DNA from: Selaginella tamariscina
Lineage: Eukaryota > Streptophyta > Lycopodiopsida > Selaginellales > Selaginellaceae
Length of the DNA: 64,000 nt
NCBI GenBank assembly: GCA_003024785.1
Contig: PUQB01000084.1
Span: 307,346 to 371,345 of the forward strand
Direction: 5' to 3'
Below are positions 1 to 10,223 of the stretch, one piece after another. A program made the position numbers and the translations under genes. Position 1 is the stretch's first letter. Every line of letters begins with the position of its first letter. The notes under the pieces are model-generated. The model did not search any database and was not told the origin of the DNA. It saw only the letters and a list, made by a program, of their open reading frames with translations.

Positions 1-493
1 TACGGGAATTGAAAGAAGAGGAGCTTGCGATGTTAGGACTAATGTGTGAGAACATATTCTTTGCCAAGTCGTCTGTAGCCAATTGCAAACGAATGTCCTA
101 TAGAAGTGTTGAATTTGCTAGAGCATGATGAACCTTAGTGTCGCAAGCCGAAATCGATCAAGACTCAACAACACTTGCTTTTAACAGTCATATGCAGGAT
201 CGCCCGAGATTAGTGCAAGGTAAGAGTGCTTAGACAATGCATCCGCTTTGCCATTCCGAAAACCAGGATTGTAGACGATGACAAAATCAAAATATGATAG
301 GAATTTCGCCCACCTAGCATGTCGTCGACTGAACTTGAACCGTTTGAAAAACCTTCAGGTTTTTGTGATCTACAAGAACTTGTACAGGATGCGTAGCACC
401 TTCTAGGAAGTGCCGTCACTCCTCAAACGAATCCACAATGGCCTTGAGTTCTTTGTCATGAATTTTGTAATTGATCTCCGCCGAAATGAACTT
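1..493 (-). mobile_element. Old Ty3/gypsy copy, pol fragment (left part)
   Basis: Degenerate minus-strand pol sequence (RNase H to integrase zinc-finger region) that aligns by eye with about 2480-2970 of the younger gypsy element in this window. It continues directly at 6721 once the inserted younger element is removed. No long reading frame survives. The outer LTR on this side lies beyond the window edge. Confidence 0.85.
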
Positions 494-1090
494 TGTCAAG
501 CCACGATCCAGGAACCAAAGAGAATAGGATTCCAGGGACATGAAGGCTTGACTCAGGAACAGGACCGAGAGCAGGACATGAACTAGGAATAGGAACAGGA
601 CGGATCTAGGAGCAAGACAGGATCAGGATAGGATCCGGGAGCAAGACAGGAAAGTGCAGGACAAGATCAGGAACAAGACAGAAGCAGGACAGGATCCGGA
701 GCAGGACAGAGATCCAGGAGCAGGACAGGAAACAGGAGCGAGACAGGAACGGACAGGAAACAAGACAAGAACAAGACAAGACGAGATTGATCGTAGTAAG
801 ACTGGTGTTGATAGTAACTGATTGTACAACAATTAGGTCGGAGCTTTTATGCTCACAACTCCAAGAGCTAATCTAGGCATGAGTGCTAAAAGTGGTTGCA
901 TGCATGCAAAAGTGACTGCATGCATGCAGAGGCTAAGATGAGTCCACATGTCCCTTATCCTCTAGGCATATCCTGTGGCATATCCTGTAGGAATATCCTG
1001 CAACCGTATCCTGTATCCGGAATCCTGTAGGAAAGTCCTGCAACCCATATCCTGTATCCGGAATCCTGTATTCTGTATCGGGTCGTGACA
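494..1090 (-). repeat. 3' LTR of the younger gypsy element
   Basis: The LTR has TGTCA/TGACA ends. The plus-left part (about 505-775) is a degenerate run of CAGGACAGGA-type units. A TATA-like CATAAAAG (minus strand, near 845-852) lies upstream of it in element orientation, so the run falls in the transcribed leader. The U3 side carries two GCATGCATGC blocks (about 896-926) and repeated ATCCTGTA words (965-1080). Confidence 0.92.
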
Positions 1091-1099
1091 GCACCTCCT

Positions 1100-1810
1100 C
1101 CCTAAAGACGAGTTCCACGAGTCTTGGGACCTGGTTTAGCAGGATAATGCCGATGGAAGGCAGCAACCTTGGAAGAAGCATGGAGTAAGTTGGATGCAGG
1201 TTCCCAAGTGCGATCAGTAGGCAAATACCTTTCCAATCCACCAAGTATTGGAGTTGGTGCGATGAAGACGAGATCAAGGATGGGCTGACTTCGTACTCAG
1301 GTTCAGTGTCAATGACCACAGGAGGGGGAGGAGAAGAAACACGACCGGGAAGAGAAGAAGGATGATACGGCTCCAACAAGGAGGTGTGAAACACAGGATG
1401 AAGTTTCACCGTGGATGGTAACTCGAGTCGGAAAGCTACAGGATTTACCTCCGCCACGATCCTGTAAGGGCCCAATCGTTGAAAATCCAACTTAGAAGAA
1501 GGCCTGTTGGTGCGAATGTGTCGACGAAGAAGCCACACGAGATCACCAATCTTGTATGCAGGTGGCTGACGGTGAGCATCAGCATGATGCTTGTATCGTT
1601 CCTGTGCCTGCTGAAGATGAACCTGGAGATCATCCTGTACCTGCCGAAGATGCTGAAGACGATCCTGTACTGCAGGAGCGGAAGAAGGAGAAGCGGAGGA
1701 GCAAAGTCAAAACGTGGATGGTGGCCTGTAAGAGCAAAGAAAGGTGTCTGTCCTGTAGATGCGTGAACGGAGTTGTTGTAGGCAAACTCCGCCATTGGAA
1801 GAAGGTCCAA
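1100..1810 (-). CDS. Gypsy integrase C-terminus and chromodomain
   Basis: Minus-strand frames carrying the integrase tail ([19 protein letters not shown] at about 1700-1800, then LGPYRIVAEV and LHPVFHTSLLEPY) and a chromodomain. The chromodomain reads EYEVSPSLI, then QYLVDWKG, and after a one-base frame change TWEPASNLL and FHRHYPAKPGP. Chromodomains guide chromovirus integration toward heterochromatin marks. The aromatic cage residues (Tyr, Trp, Tyr) can be seen across the two frames, as in canonical group I chromodomains. The frameshift would truncate the domain in this copy. Confidence 0.8.
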
Positions 1811-3366
1811 CCAGTTGTCCTGCTGGTAACTGATGAAGCAACGAAGATACTGTTCAAGGTCTGAATTGTGCGTTCGGACTGCCCATCGGTTTGTGGGTGA
1901 TATCCTGAAGAAAGATCCGCTTTAACCTGTAGACTCCGAAGAAGCTCTCGCCAAAACTTGGACATGAATTGTGGACCTCGATCGGAAACAATGCTCTCAG
2001 GAAGACCATGATGTCGGAACACCTCACGGATCACCAACTCGGCAGTTGTCTGACCTGTAGCTGTCTTGTTGCAGGGTAGGAAATGAGCCTGCTTGGTGAA
2101 ACGGTCAACCACCACAAGAACTGCATCGAATCCACGAGAAGGAGGAAGATCTGTGAGGAAATCCATAGAAATGGATCTCCAAGGAGCAGAAGGAACAGGA
2201 AGAGGACGAAGAAGACCAGAGGGTGCATGATGAGGCATCTTCGACCTGCTACAAGTGTCACAACTCCGTACAAACCTCTCCACAAAACCTCGCAACCCAG
2301 GCCACCAATAGTTGCGAGTCACCAACTCCACTGTCTTGGCCACACCAAAATGTCCTGTAGCCGGGGTATCATGACAATCCTGTACCACACGAGTCCTGGA
2401 AATACCAACAGGAACGTACAGGAGACCTTCCCGGTACAGGAGTCCATCCTGTATGGTGAACAGGTTGTAGTCTGGACGGGAACTGGAGGAAGAGGAACTT
2501 GCAACGTCAGGATGAATGTGTGAGAACACATTCTTTGCCAAGTCGTCTGTAGCCAACTGCGAACGGACGTCCTGTAGGAGTGTTGAATTTGCTGGAGCCT
2601 GATGAACCTGCAGTGCCGCAAGCCGGAATCGATCAGGACCCAACAACACTTGCCTTTGACAGTCAAATGCAGGATCGCCCGGGCTTGGTGCAAGGTAAGA
2701 GCGCCTAGACAATGCGTCCGCCTTGCCATTCCGAAAACCGGGCCTGTAGACGATGACGAAGTCAAAACGTGATAGGAACTCTGCCCACCTAGCCTGTCGC
2801 CGACTGAGAACTCGAGCCGTTTGAAAGTACTCCAGGTTCTTGTGATCCGTAAGAACTTGTACAGGATGTGCAGCACCTTCCAGGAAATGCCGCCACTCCT
2901 CAAACGAATCCACAATGGCCTTGAGTTCCTTGTCATGAATCTCGTAATTGATCTCCGCCGACAGGAACTTACGAGAGTGAAAAGCTACAGGATGAAGCAA
3001 CTTGTCCTCTCCAACTTGCGATAGGACGGATCCTACTGCAAAATCCGAGGCATCTGCTTCAATGAAGAAAGGATGAGAAGGGTCAGGATGTGCTAAAATC
3101 GGAGCTGTCGTGAAGACGTCCTTGAGTGTTGTGAATGTGTTCCGCCTTGTCGGACCAAGAGAAAAGCCCTGTGCGCTTGGTGAGTTTGTGAGTGGAAGTA
3201 CACGCTTGGAGAAGTCCTGTATGAACCGCCTGTAGAAGTTTGCAAAGCCAAGGAAACATTGTACATCTCGTACCGACTTGGGCCTCTCCCACTCCACGAT
3301 GGTCTTCACCTTGTGCATGTCCATGGAAACGCCAGCAGGAGAGACGATGTAGCCCAAGAACTCCAC
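1630..3366 (-). CDS. Gypsy RT thumb, RNase H and integrase
   Basis: Continues pol from the RT frameshift. It starts with [12 protein letters not shown] (RT thumb). RNase H follows, with [12 protein letters not shown] and [11 protein letters not shown]. Then come the HHCC zinc finger of integrase (H/H near GHFGVAKT, C-x2-C at SCDTC) and its DDE core: Asp in SMDFLTDLP, Asp in IVSDRGPQF, Glu in [11 protein letters not shown]. All three catalytic positions are present. A frameshift just after TIQTLN moves the rest of integrase into the frame of 1445-1810. Integrase would join element DNA to the chromosome. Confidence 0.92.
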   Translation of the reverse strand: MEFLGYIVSPAGVSMDMHKVKTIVEWERPKSVRDVQCFLGFANFYRRFIQDFSKRVLPLTNSPSAQGFSLGPTRRNTFTTLKDVFTTAPILAHPDPSHPFFIEADASDFAVGSVLSQVGEDKLLHPVAFHSRKFLSAEINYEIHDKELKAIVDSFEEWRHFLEGAAHPVQVLTDHKNLEYFQTARVLSRRQARWAEFLSRFDFVIVYRPGFRNGKADALSRRSYLAPSPGDPAFDCQRQVLLGPDRFRLAALQVHQAPANSTLLQDVRSQLATDDLAKNVFSHIHPDVASSSSSSSRPDYNLFTIQDGLLYREGLLYVPVGISRTRVVQDCHDTPATGHFGVAKTVELVTRNYWWPGLRGFVERFVRSCDTCSRSKMPHHAPSGLLRPLPVPSAPWRSISMDFLTDLPPSRGFDAVLVVVDRFTKQAHFLPCNKTATGQTTAELVIREVFRHHGLPESIVSDRGPQFMSKFWRELLRSLQVKADLSSGYHPQTDGQSERTIQTLNSIFVASSVTSRTTGWTFFQWRSLPTTTPFTHLQDRHLSLLLQATIHVLTLLLRFSFFRSCSTGSSSASSAGTG

Positions 3367-3929
3367 GAATCCCTATCGAAAAAACACTTCTCCAACTTCG
3401 CGTACAGGCCATGCTCGCGAAGCCGCTCTAGAACTAGTCGTACATGCTTGTCATGTGCCGCCTGGTCCTTGGAGAAAATCAAGATGTCGTCGAGGTAGAT
3501 CACCACAAACTGGTCCAAGAAGTCACGAAAGATGTCGTTCACCATGTGTTGGAACACGGCTGGGGCATTGGTAAGGCCGAAAGGCATTACCGTGTACTCA
3601 AAATGTCCATACCTTGTACGAAAGGCAGTCTTCCACTCATCGCCGGGACGAATCCGTACAAGGTTGTAGGCCCCTCGTAAGTCGATCTTCGTGAACACCT
3701 TTGCTCCTCGCAGCCGATCGAGAAGTTCCGGGATCAATGGCAACGGGTACCGATTCCGAATGGTGACTTGATTCAAACCCCTGTAGTCCACAACCAAACG
3801 TAAACTCCCATCCTTCTTCTTGACAAAGAAGATAGGCGCTCCTGCAGGGGACTTTGAGTGACGAATGAAGCCGGATGCCAAGTTGTCCTCGATGTACTGA
3901 CGAAGAACCTCCAACTCTGTGGGTGACAA
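3306..3929 (-). CDS. Gypsy reverse transcriptase
   Basis: RNA-dependent DNA polymerase domain that copies element RNA in the particle. Fingers and palm motifs are plain: [28 protein letters not shown] (first Asp), and [11 protein letters not shown] (the YLDD active site). The frame is lost about 40 codons after YLDD, where a one-base change near 3375 moves the sequence into the next frame. The older copy reads through the same point. Family-typical up to that break. Confidence 0.93.
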   Translation of the reverse strand: MSPTELEVLRQYIEDNLASGFIRHSKSPAGAPIFFVKKKDGSLRLVVDYRGLNQVTIRNRYPLPLIPELLDRLRGAKVFTKIDLRGAYNLVRIRPGDEWKTAFRTRYGHFEYTVMPFGLTNAPAVFQHMVNDIFRDFLDQFVVIYLDDILIFSKDQAAHDKHVRLVLERLREHGLYAKLEKCFFDRDSWSSWATSSLLLAFPWTCTR

Positions 3930-4642
3930 TGCATAAATCGGTCCGAATGGTGGAGTCTTTCCTTCGCAAGATCAATAGGACAGTCGTAGGACCTGTGAAC
4001 AGGAAGAACTGCAGCCTTGTGCTTGTCAAAAACGTCCTTAAAGTGTACTTGGATGGTAGGGAAGAGGAGAAGGAGAGGAGAAGGAGTAGGAGAAGGAGAT
4101 TGAAAAACAGGAGAGTCGGATACAGGAAAGGTAGAAGAGGACGTAGGAGTTACTTGAAAGGCAAAAAGGTGGAAAGGAGCAGGATCAGTGGCGAGTTCAT
4201 GCATGGTAGTGGTAAGAACTCGGAGAGGAGAAGGAGGGAGCTGTGACTGAAAAAGAGGAAGGATCTTGGGGGTGGAACAGAAGCAGGGTAACAGAAAGAG
4301 CAGGATTGGAAAAAACCTGTGTGGTGTTGATGAGTGTACAGGATTGGAAGAATCCTGTACAGGAGTCCGTGGTTGCGCAGGAGTGGGAAAAGCCTGCGAA
4401 TGTGCTGACGAATCAACAGGAGGTGGATCCTGTTGAGGAGGAACCTTCGACACTGATACAGGATTGGAAGAACCCTGTACAGGACACCGCAAACTTACAG
4501 GAGTGGAGAGAGCCTGCGGATGTGCTGAGGAACTGACATGAGGTGAATCCTGTCGAGGAGGAGTCTTCAACACTGGTACAGGAACAGGCACGGTCAATCC
4601 TGTAGCTTGTACTGCCTCAGATACTAAGGATGTATCCTGCAC
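3930..4642 (-). CDS. Gypsy protease-RT spacer with internal duplication
   Basis: A low-complexity Ser/Pro/Thr-rich frame between protease and RT (the frame runs on to 3773). It contains two copies of a segment of about 38-40 residues with the pattern SSAH.QA..TP ... PVQ.SSNPV, around 4340-4600. The same duplication is present in the older copy near 8090-8380, so it predates the insertion of the younger one. I know of no enzymatic function for such linkers. It is probably a flexible tether in the polyprotein. Confidence 0.6.
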
Positions 4643-5406
4643 GCAGGAAGGTACAGGATTGATCCTAGCTGCGGAGAGGAAAACGTGAGCGTCCTAGACC
4701 TCCAGTCGATCTGCGGATTTGCAACAACGAACCATGGCATGCCCAAAATGATGGGAGTCGACCGAGTCTTGATCAAGTTGAAGGAAATTGAACAGTTGAA
4801 TGTGCCATACTGCAGGAGAGAGGTTGGTAGCATGGGTAACTGCGCCAGAAGCAATAGACGCCCATCGGCCACCTCTACAGGAACTGCACGCTTCAACTTC
4901 ACCACCGAAATGCCATGTTGAGTTGCAAACGTGTCATCCATGAAGCATGCATTTGCACCAGTGTCTAACAAGGCAAACTCCATGAGCTCTCGATTATTAA
5001 GATGAATGTGTACAGGAAACTTAAGTGATGGATGGTATGAGCAGCACCAATGGAGCCTGCACCTACGTCCAACTTCGCGGCTCCTAGACGAAGTGGACAT
5101 TGGAGTTTTCCGACTGAACTTCAGCTTCAACTTCACGCGTCTTGAAGTTCCTGGCTTTAATAGGACAATCTGCCACCTTGTGTCCTGCTCCACCACAATA
5201 CAAGCACAGGTTCTCACTCGACGACGTTGCTTCTCAGCAGCGGAAAGAGAGCCACGCTTGGATTTCTCAACCTCCATAGGAACTACTCCAGAAGGTGGTG
5301 CAGGAACATGTACCACAGCTGCAGGATTGGTTTGCAGGAACTGCTGACGGGATCTTTCCTGACGACGCTCGAACAAACGGTTGTCGCAACGAACAGCTTG
5401 TTGCAT
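4624..5406 (-). CDS. Gypsy nucleocapsid and aspartic protease
   Basis: C-terminal gag plus protease. The frame contains the retropepsin signature LLDTGANACFMDD, with catalytic Asp in DTGA, at about 4935-4975. The CCHC knuckle (C-x2-C-x4-H-x4-C, about 5148-5190) is readable only in the neighbouring frame. A one-base loss upstream, relative to the older copy, shifts it out, and the frame recovers before the protease. The protease would mature the Gag-Pol precursor. The product is therefore probably defective in RNA binding in this copy. Confidence 0.8.
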   Translation of the reverse strand: MQQAVRCDNRLFERRQERSRQQFLQTNPAAVVHVPAPPSGVVPMEVEKSKRGSLSAAEKQRRRVRTCACIVVEQDTRWQIVLLKPGTSRRVKLKLKFSRKTPMSTSSRSREVGRRCRLHWCCSYHPSLKFPVHIHLNNRELMEFALLDTGANACFMDDTFATQHGISVVKLKRAVPVEVADGRLLLLAQLPMLPTSLLQYGTFNCSISFNLIKTRSTPIILGMPWFVVANPQIDWRSRTLTFSSPQLGSILYLPACRIHP

Positions 5407-5412
5407 GATCTG

Positions 5413-6052
5413 CTAATGTTTGGGCATCCGGGTAAGGAGAAGGTCCTTCACGTCATCCCTCAACCCAAAACGGAAGTGTTCGATCAATGCAGTCTCGTCC
5501 CATGGAATGTTCGTGCAAAGTTGCTGAAATTCGGATGCATAGACGGAAGCTGGTCGGGATCCTTGAGTGAGCTTCCGTAACTTCGTGCATGCAGAACGGT
5601 ACTTATCAGGATCTCCAAAACAGGCTTCAAAGGCAGCCACGAAACCTTCAAAGTCTTCCATCAATGGGTCGTCACGCTCCAGCAAGGGGCAACCCAAGCC
5701 CGTGGAGATCCACTTAGTAAGGATGCCAAAAGACCCACCTTTTGAGCATCAGTCGAGTAGCGCGTGGTTGCATACGGATCAAGAGCCGGATCTGATTCAG
5801 GAAACCTTGGAAATCGGCACGATTGCCACTGAACTTCTCTGGCATGCTAACCTTCGGCTCCGAAGAAAAGTTCGATGAAGAGGGAACCACCGATGCCTGG
5901 GAGAGAGCCTGCGCAGCAGCCTTGGAGGATGCATCAGCAGCTGCATGTGCCGCATTGGTGGAACCTTGCAGGTCGGTGACCACTTGGCGCAAAGTGGCCA
6001 GCTCATGAAGTAACATTTGGTGCTCGCGTTGAAAGCGCTCAAAATCAGCCAT
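5413..6052 (-). CDS. Gypsy gag (capsid region)
   Basis: Retrotransposon Gag: the structural protein that forms the particle and packages element RNA in the cytoplasm. The frame starting at 6052 opens with a heptad-like stretch (MADFERFQREHQMLLHEL), followed by a helical linker. A second frame (5697-5413) carries the conserved gag core, with FEACFGDPDKYRSA and YASEFQQL motifs. The two pieces are in different frames, and an in-frame stop lies near 5413 before the nucleocapsid part. The older copy at 9100-9800 reads through this point, so the breaks are secondary. The start is the first Met after the 5' LTR. Confidence 0.8.
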
Positions 6053-6136
6053 GATCTAGGAAAAGAAAAAGGAGGAAAAGGAATCAAGAAAAAGGTAGCT
6101 GGAAAACGGAGAACTATGAAGCAGTTACTATCAAAC

Positions 6137-6720
6137 TGTCAAGCCACGATCCAGGAACCAGGAAGAGAACAGGATTCCGGACAGGAAGGCTTGACTCAGG
6201 AACAGGACCGAGAGCAGGACAGGAACTAGGAATAGGAACAGGACGGATCTAGGAGCAAGACAGGATCAGGATAGGATCCGGGAGCAAGACAGGAAAGCGC
6301 AGGACAGATCCAGGAACAAGACAGGAGCAGGACAGGATCCAGAGCAGGATCCAGGAGCAGGACAGGAAACAGGAGCGAGACAGGAACAGGACAGGAAACA
6401 AGACAAGAACAAGACAAGACGAGATTGATCGTAGTAAGACTGGTGTTGATAGTAACTGATTGTACAACAATTAGGTCGGAGCTTTTATGCTCACAACTCC
6501 AAGAGCTAATCTAGGCATGAGTGCTAAAAGTGGTTGCATGCATGCAAAAGTGACTGCATGCATGCAGAGGCTAAGATGAGTCCACATGTCCCTTATCCTC
6601 TAGGCATATCCTGTGGCATATCCTGTAGGAATATCCTGCAACCGTATCCTGTATCCGGAATCCTGTAGGAAAGTCCTGCAAACCCATATCTTATATCCGG
6701 AATCCTGTATTCTGATGACA
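6137..6720 (-). repeat. 5' LTR of the younger gypsy element
   Basis: Direct repeat of 494-1090 with the same CAGGACAGGA tract, GCATGCATGC blocks and CCTGTA-rich end. It is slightly shorter, with a small deletion just before the terminal TGACA. It is followed by the AACTT target duplication. Confidence 0.92.
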
Positions 6721-9700
6721 AACTTAAGAGAATGAAAGGCTATAGGATGGAGTAACTTGTCTTCTCCAACTTGTGATAAGATAGAACCTACTGCAAAGTT
6801 CGAAGCATCTACTTCAATGAAGAAGGATCAGGATGTGCTAAAATTGGAGTTGTCATGAAGGTGTCCTTAAGTGCTGTGAATGCATGTTCCGTCTTATCGA
6901 ACCAAGAGAAATCCCTTGTGCCCTTGATGAGTTTTGTGAGTGGAAGTACACGCTTGGAGAAGTCCTGTACTTTTTGCCTGTAGAAGTTTACAAAGCCAAG
7001 AAAACATTGTATGTTTCATATAGACTTGGGCCTCTCCCACTCCACAATAGTCTTCACCTTGTGCATGTCCATGGAAACGCCAGCAGGAGAGACGATGTAG
7101 CCCAAAAACTCCACAGTATCCCTGTAAAAGAAACACTTCTTCAACTTTGCATACAGGTCAGGCTCGCGAAGTTTCTATAGAACTAGTCGTACATGCTTGT
7201 TATGTGCTGCTTGGTCCTTGGAGAAAATCAAAATGTTATCAAGGTAGATCACCACAAACTGGTCCAAAAAGTCATAAAAGATGTCGTTCACCATGTGTTG
7301 GAATATGGCTGGGGCATTTGTAAGTATGAAAGGCATCACCGTGTATTCAAAATGTCCTTACCTTGTACGAAAGGTAGTCTTCCACTCATCGCCTGAATGA
7401 ATCCATACAAGATTTGTAGGCCCTTCGTAAGTCAATCTTTGTGAACACCTTTGCTCCTCATAATCGATCGAGAAGTTCCGGGATCAATGACAATAGGTAC
7501 CGGTTCTGAATGGTGACTTGATTCAAACCCATGTAATCCACAACCAAACGCAAACTCCCATCTTTCTTCTTGACAAAGAAGATAGGTGCTCTTGCAGGGG
7601 ACTTTGAGTGATGAATGAAGTTGGATGCCAAATTTTCCTCGATGTACTGGCGAAGAACCTCCAATTCTATAGATGACAGGGCATAAATTGGTCCAAATGG
7701 TGGAGTCTTCCCCTATGTAAGATCGATAGGACAGTCGTAGGACCTGTGAATAGGAAGAACTACAGCCTTGTGCTTATCAAAAACGTTTTGGAATGAATGA
7801 TACTTGGATGACAAGGAAGAAGTAGAAGGAGGAGAAGGGGATTGAAAAATAGGAGAGTCAGATACAAGAAAGGTAGAAGATGACGTATGAGTTACTTGAA
7901 AAGCAAATAGATGAAAAGGAGCATGATCAGTGGCAAGTTCATGCATAGTAGTGGTAAGAACTCGGAGAGGAGAAGGAGGGAGCTAAGAATGAAAAAGAGG
8001 ACGGATCTTGGGGGATGGAACAGAAGCAGAGTAATGAAAAGAGACATGATTGAGAAAAACTTGTGCTGATGTTAATGAGTGTACAAAATTGGAAGAATCC
8101 TGTATAGAAGTCTATGAATGCACAGAAGTGAGGAGAGCCTGCGAATGTGCTGACAAACTGACAAGAGGTGGATTGTGTTGAGGAGGAACCTTCGACACTG
8201 ATACAAGATTGGAAGAACCTTGTACAAGAATTTGTGAACTTATAGGAGTGGAGAGAGCCTGCAGATGTGTTGATGAACTGACATGAGGTGAATCATGTCG
8301 AGGAGGAATTTTCAACACTGATACAGGAACATGCACGGTCAATCCTATAGCTTGTGCTACATCAAACATTAAGGGCATATCCTACATGTGGGAAGATACA
8401 TGATTAATCCTGGCTGTCGGAGAGGAAAACATGAGCGTCCTAGACCTCCAGTCAATTTGAGGATTTGCAACCACGAATCATGGTATGCCTAAAACGATGG
8501 GAGTCATCTGAGTCTTGATGAAGTTAAAGAAAATCGAACAGTTGAATGCGCCATGAGTGCAAGAGAGAGGTGTGGTAGCATGGGTAACTGCACCAGAAGT
8601 AATCAGACGACCATTTGTAACCTTTATAGGAACTGCACGCTTCAACTTCACCACCGAAATGCCATGCTAAGTTGCAAAAGTGTCATCCATGAAGCATGCA
8701 TTTGCACTAGTGTCTAACAAGGCAAACTCCTTGGGCTTTCGATTATTGAGGCAAATGTGTACAGGAAACTTGAGTGATGGAATGGTGTGAGCAGCACCAA
8801 TGAAGCCTGCACCTACATCCAACTTTGTGGCTCCTAAACAAAGTGGATATTGAAGTTTTTCGACTGAACTTCAGCTTTAACTTCACGCGTCTTGAACTTC
8901 CTGGCTTTAATAAGACATTCCGCCACCTTGTGTCCTGCTTCACCACAATATAAGCATAAGTTCTCACCGCGATGACATTGCTTCTCAACAGTTAAAAATG
9001 GGCCACGCTTATATTTGTCAACCTCCATAGGAACTACTCTAGAAGGTGTCGTAAGAACATGTGCTATAACTACAGGATTGGCTTGCAAGAACTACTGATG
9101 GGATTTTTCCTGACGACGCTCAAACAAACGGTTGTTGCAGCGAACAGCCTGTTGCATGATCTCTACTAAGGTTTGGGCATCCAATAACATAAGGAGAAGG
9201 TCCTTCACATCATCCCTCAACCCAAAATGGAAGTGTTCGATCAATGCAATCTCGTCCCATAAAATGTTCGTGCAAAGTTGCTAAAATTCGAATGCATAGA
9301 CAGAAGCTGGTCGGAATCCTTGTGTGAGCTTCCTTAACTTCATGCATGCGGACTAGTACTTATCGGGATCTCCAAAACAAGCTTCAAAGGCAGCCACAAA
9401 TCCTTTAAAGTCTTCCATCAATGGGTCGTCACGCTCCAACAAAGAGGCAACCCAAGCCCATGGGGATCCAACTAGTAAGGATGTCAAAAGGCCAGCTTTT
9501 TATGCATCAATCCAGTAGTGGCGTGGTTGCATACGGATCAAAAACCTGATTTGATTCAAGAAACCTTGGAAATAGGCGCGATTGCCACTGAACTTCTCTA
9601 GCATGCCTTTGAAAAAGAAGTTGATGGAGAGGAAACCACATATGCTTGAGAGAGAGCTTGTGCAACAACCTTGGAGGATGCATCAGTAGCTGCATGCACT

Positions 9701-10223
9701 GCATTGGTGGAACCTTGCAGATCTGTCACCACTTGGCGCAAAGTGGCCAGCTCATGAAACAACATTTGGTGCTCACATTAAAATTGCTCAAAATCTGCCA
9801 TGATCTATGAAAGAAAGAAAGAAAGAAATAAGGGAGAAAAGCTAAAGAAAAAAAAGTAACTAAAAATTGGGGAGTTATGAAAGCAGTTACTATCAAACTG
9901 TCAAGTCACGATCCAGGAGCAAGAAGGCTTGACTCAAGAGCAGGACAAGAACTAGAAACAAGACGAGAACAAAAGGTAAGAAGCAAGACAAGAACAAAAT
10001 AAAAATGATCATAGAATAACTGGTGTTAATAGTAACTGATTGTACAACAATTAGGTCAGAGCTTTTATGCTCACAACTCCAAGAGCTAATTAAGGCATGA
10101 GTTACAAATATACTCAAAGAGCTAATCTAGTCATGAGCTAAAATAATGTCCCTTATTCTATAGGCATATCCTGTATCATGTATCCTATATCATGTATCAT
10201 GTATTATGTATCGAGTCGTGATA
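6721..10223 (-). mobile_element. Old Ty3/gypsy copy interrupted by the younger element
   Basis: Continuation of 1-493. The sequence is collinear with the younger element from RNase H back through RT ([16 protein letters not shown] at about 7550-7600), the Ser/Pro spacer, protease (about 8690-8720), the CCHC knuckle (CLYCGEAGHKVAEC near 8950) and gag, and ends in its own 5' LTR. It is full of stops and G/C-to-A/T changes relative to the younger copy, and has no long frame. It gives a useful reference for the unbroken frame at several places where the younger copy is shifted. Confidence 0.92.
9899..10223 (-). repeat. 5' LTR of the old gypsy copy
   Basis: Starts TGTCAAGTCACGATCC like the younger LTRs and ends in a mutated TGATA. 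It is about 260 bp shorter because it lacks most of the CAGGACAGGA tract and one GCATGCATGC block. The CCTGTATC-like words near its end are partly decayed. Confidence 0.85.

Larger units (their letters stand above)
494..6720 (-). mobile_element. Full-length Ty3/gypsy chromovirus retrotransposon (younger copy)
   Basis: Two direct LTRs (494-1090 and 6137-6720) begin TGTCA and end TGACA. They bound an internal region with gag, protease, RT, RNase H, integrase and chromodomain in that order on the minus strand, which is Ty3/gypsy order. The 5-bp target duplication AACTT is present at 489-493 and 6721-6725. A purine tract (about 1091-1104, read on the minus strand) abuts the 3' LTR. I could not match the primer-binding site to a specific tRNA. 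The LTRs differ at a modest number of sites, mainly in a CAGGACAGGA-rich tract, so the insertion is fairly recent. Frameshifts in gag, RT and integrase make this copy non-autonomous as read. It inserted into an older member of its own family. Confidence 0.95.

Noticed and set aside
1479-1864. Plus-strand open frames over the gypsy integrase
   Set aside because: Antisense shadows of clearly identified minus-strand integrase.
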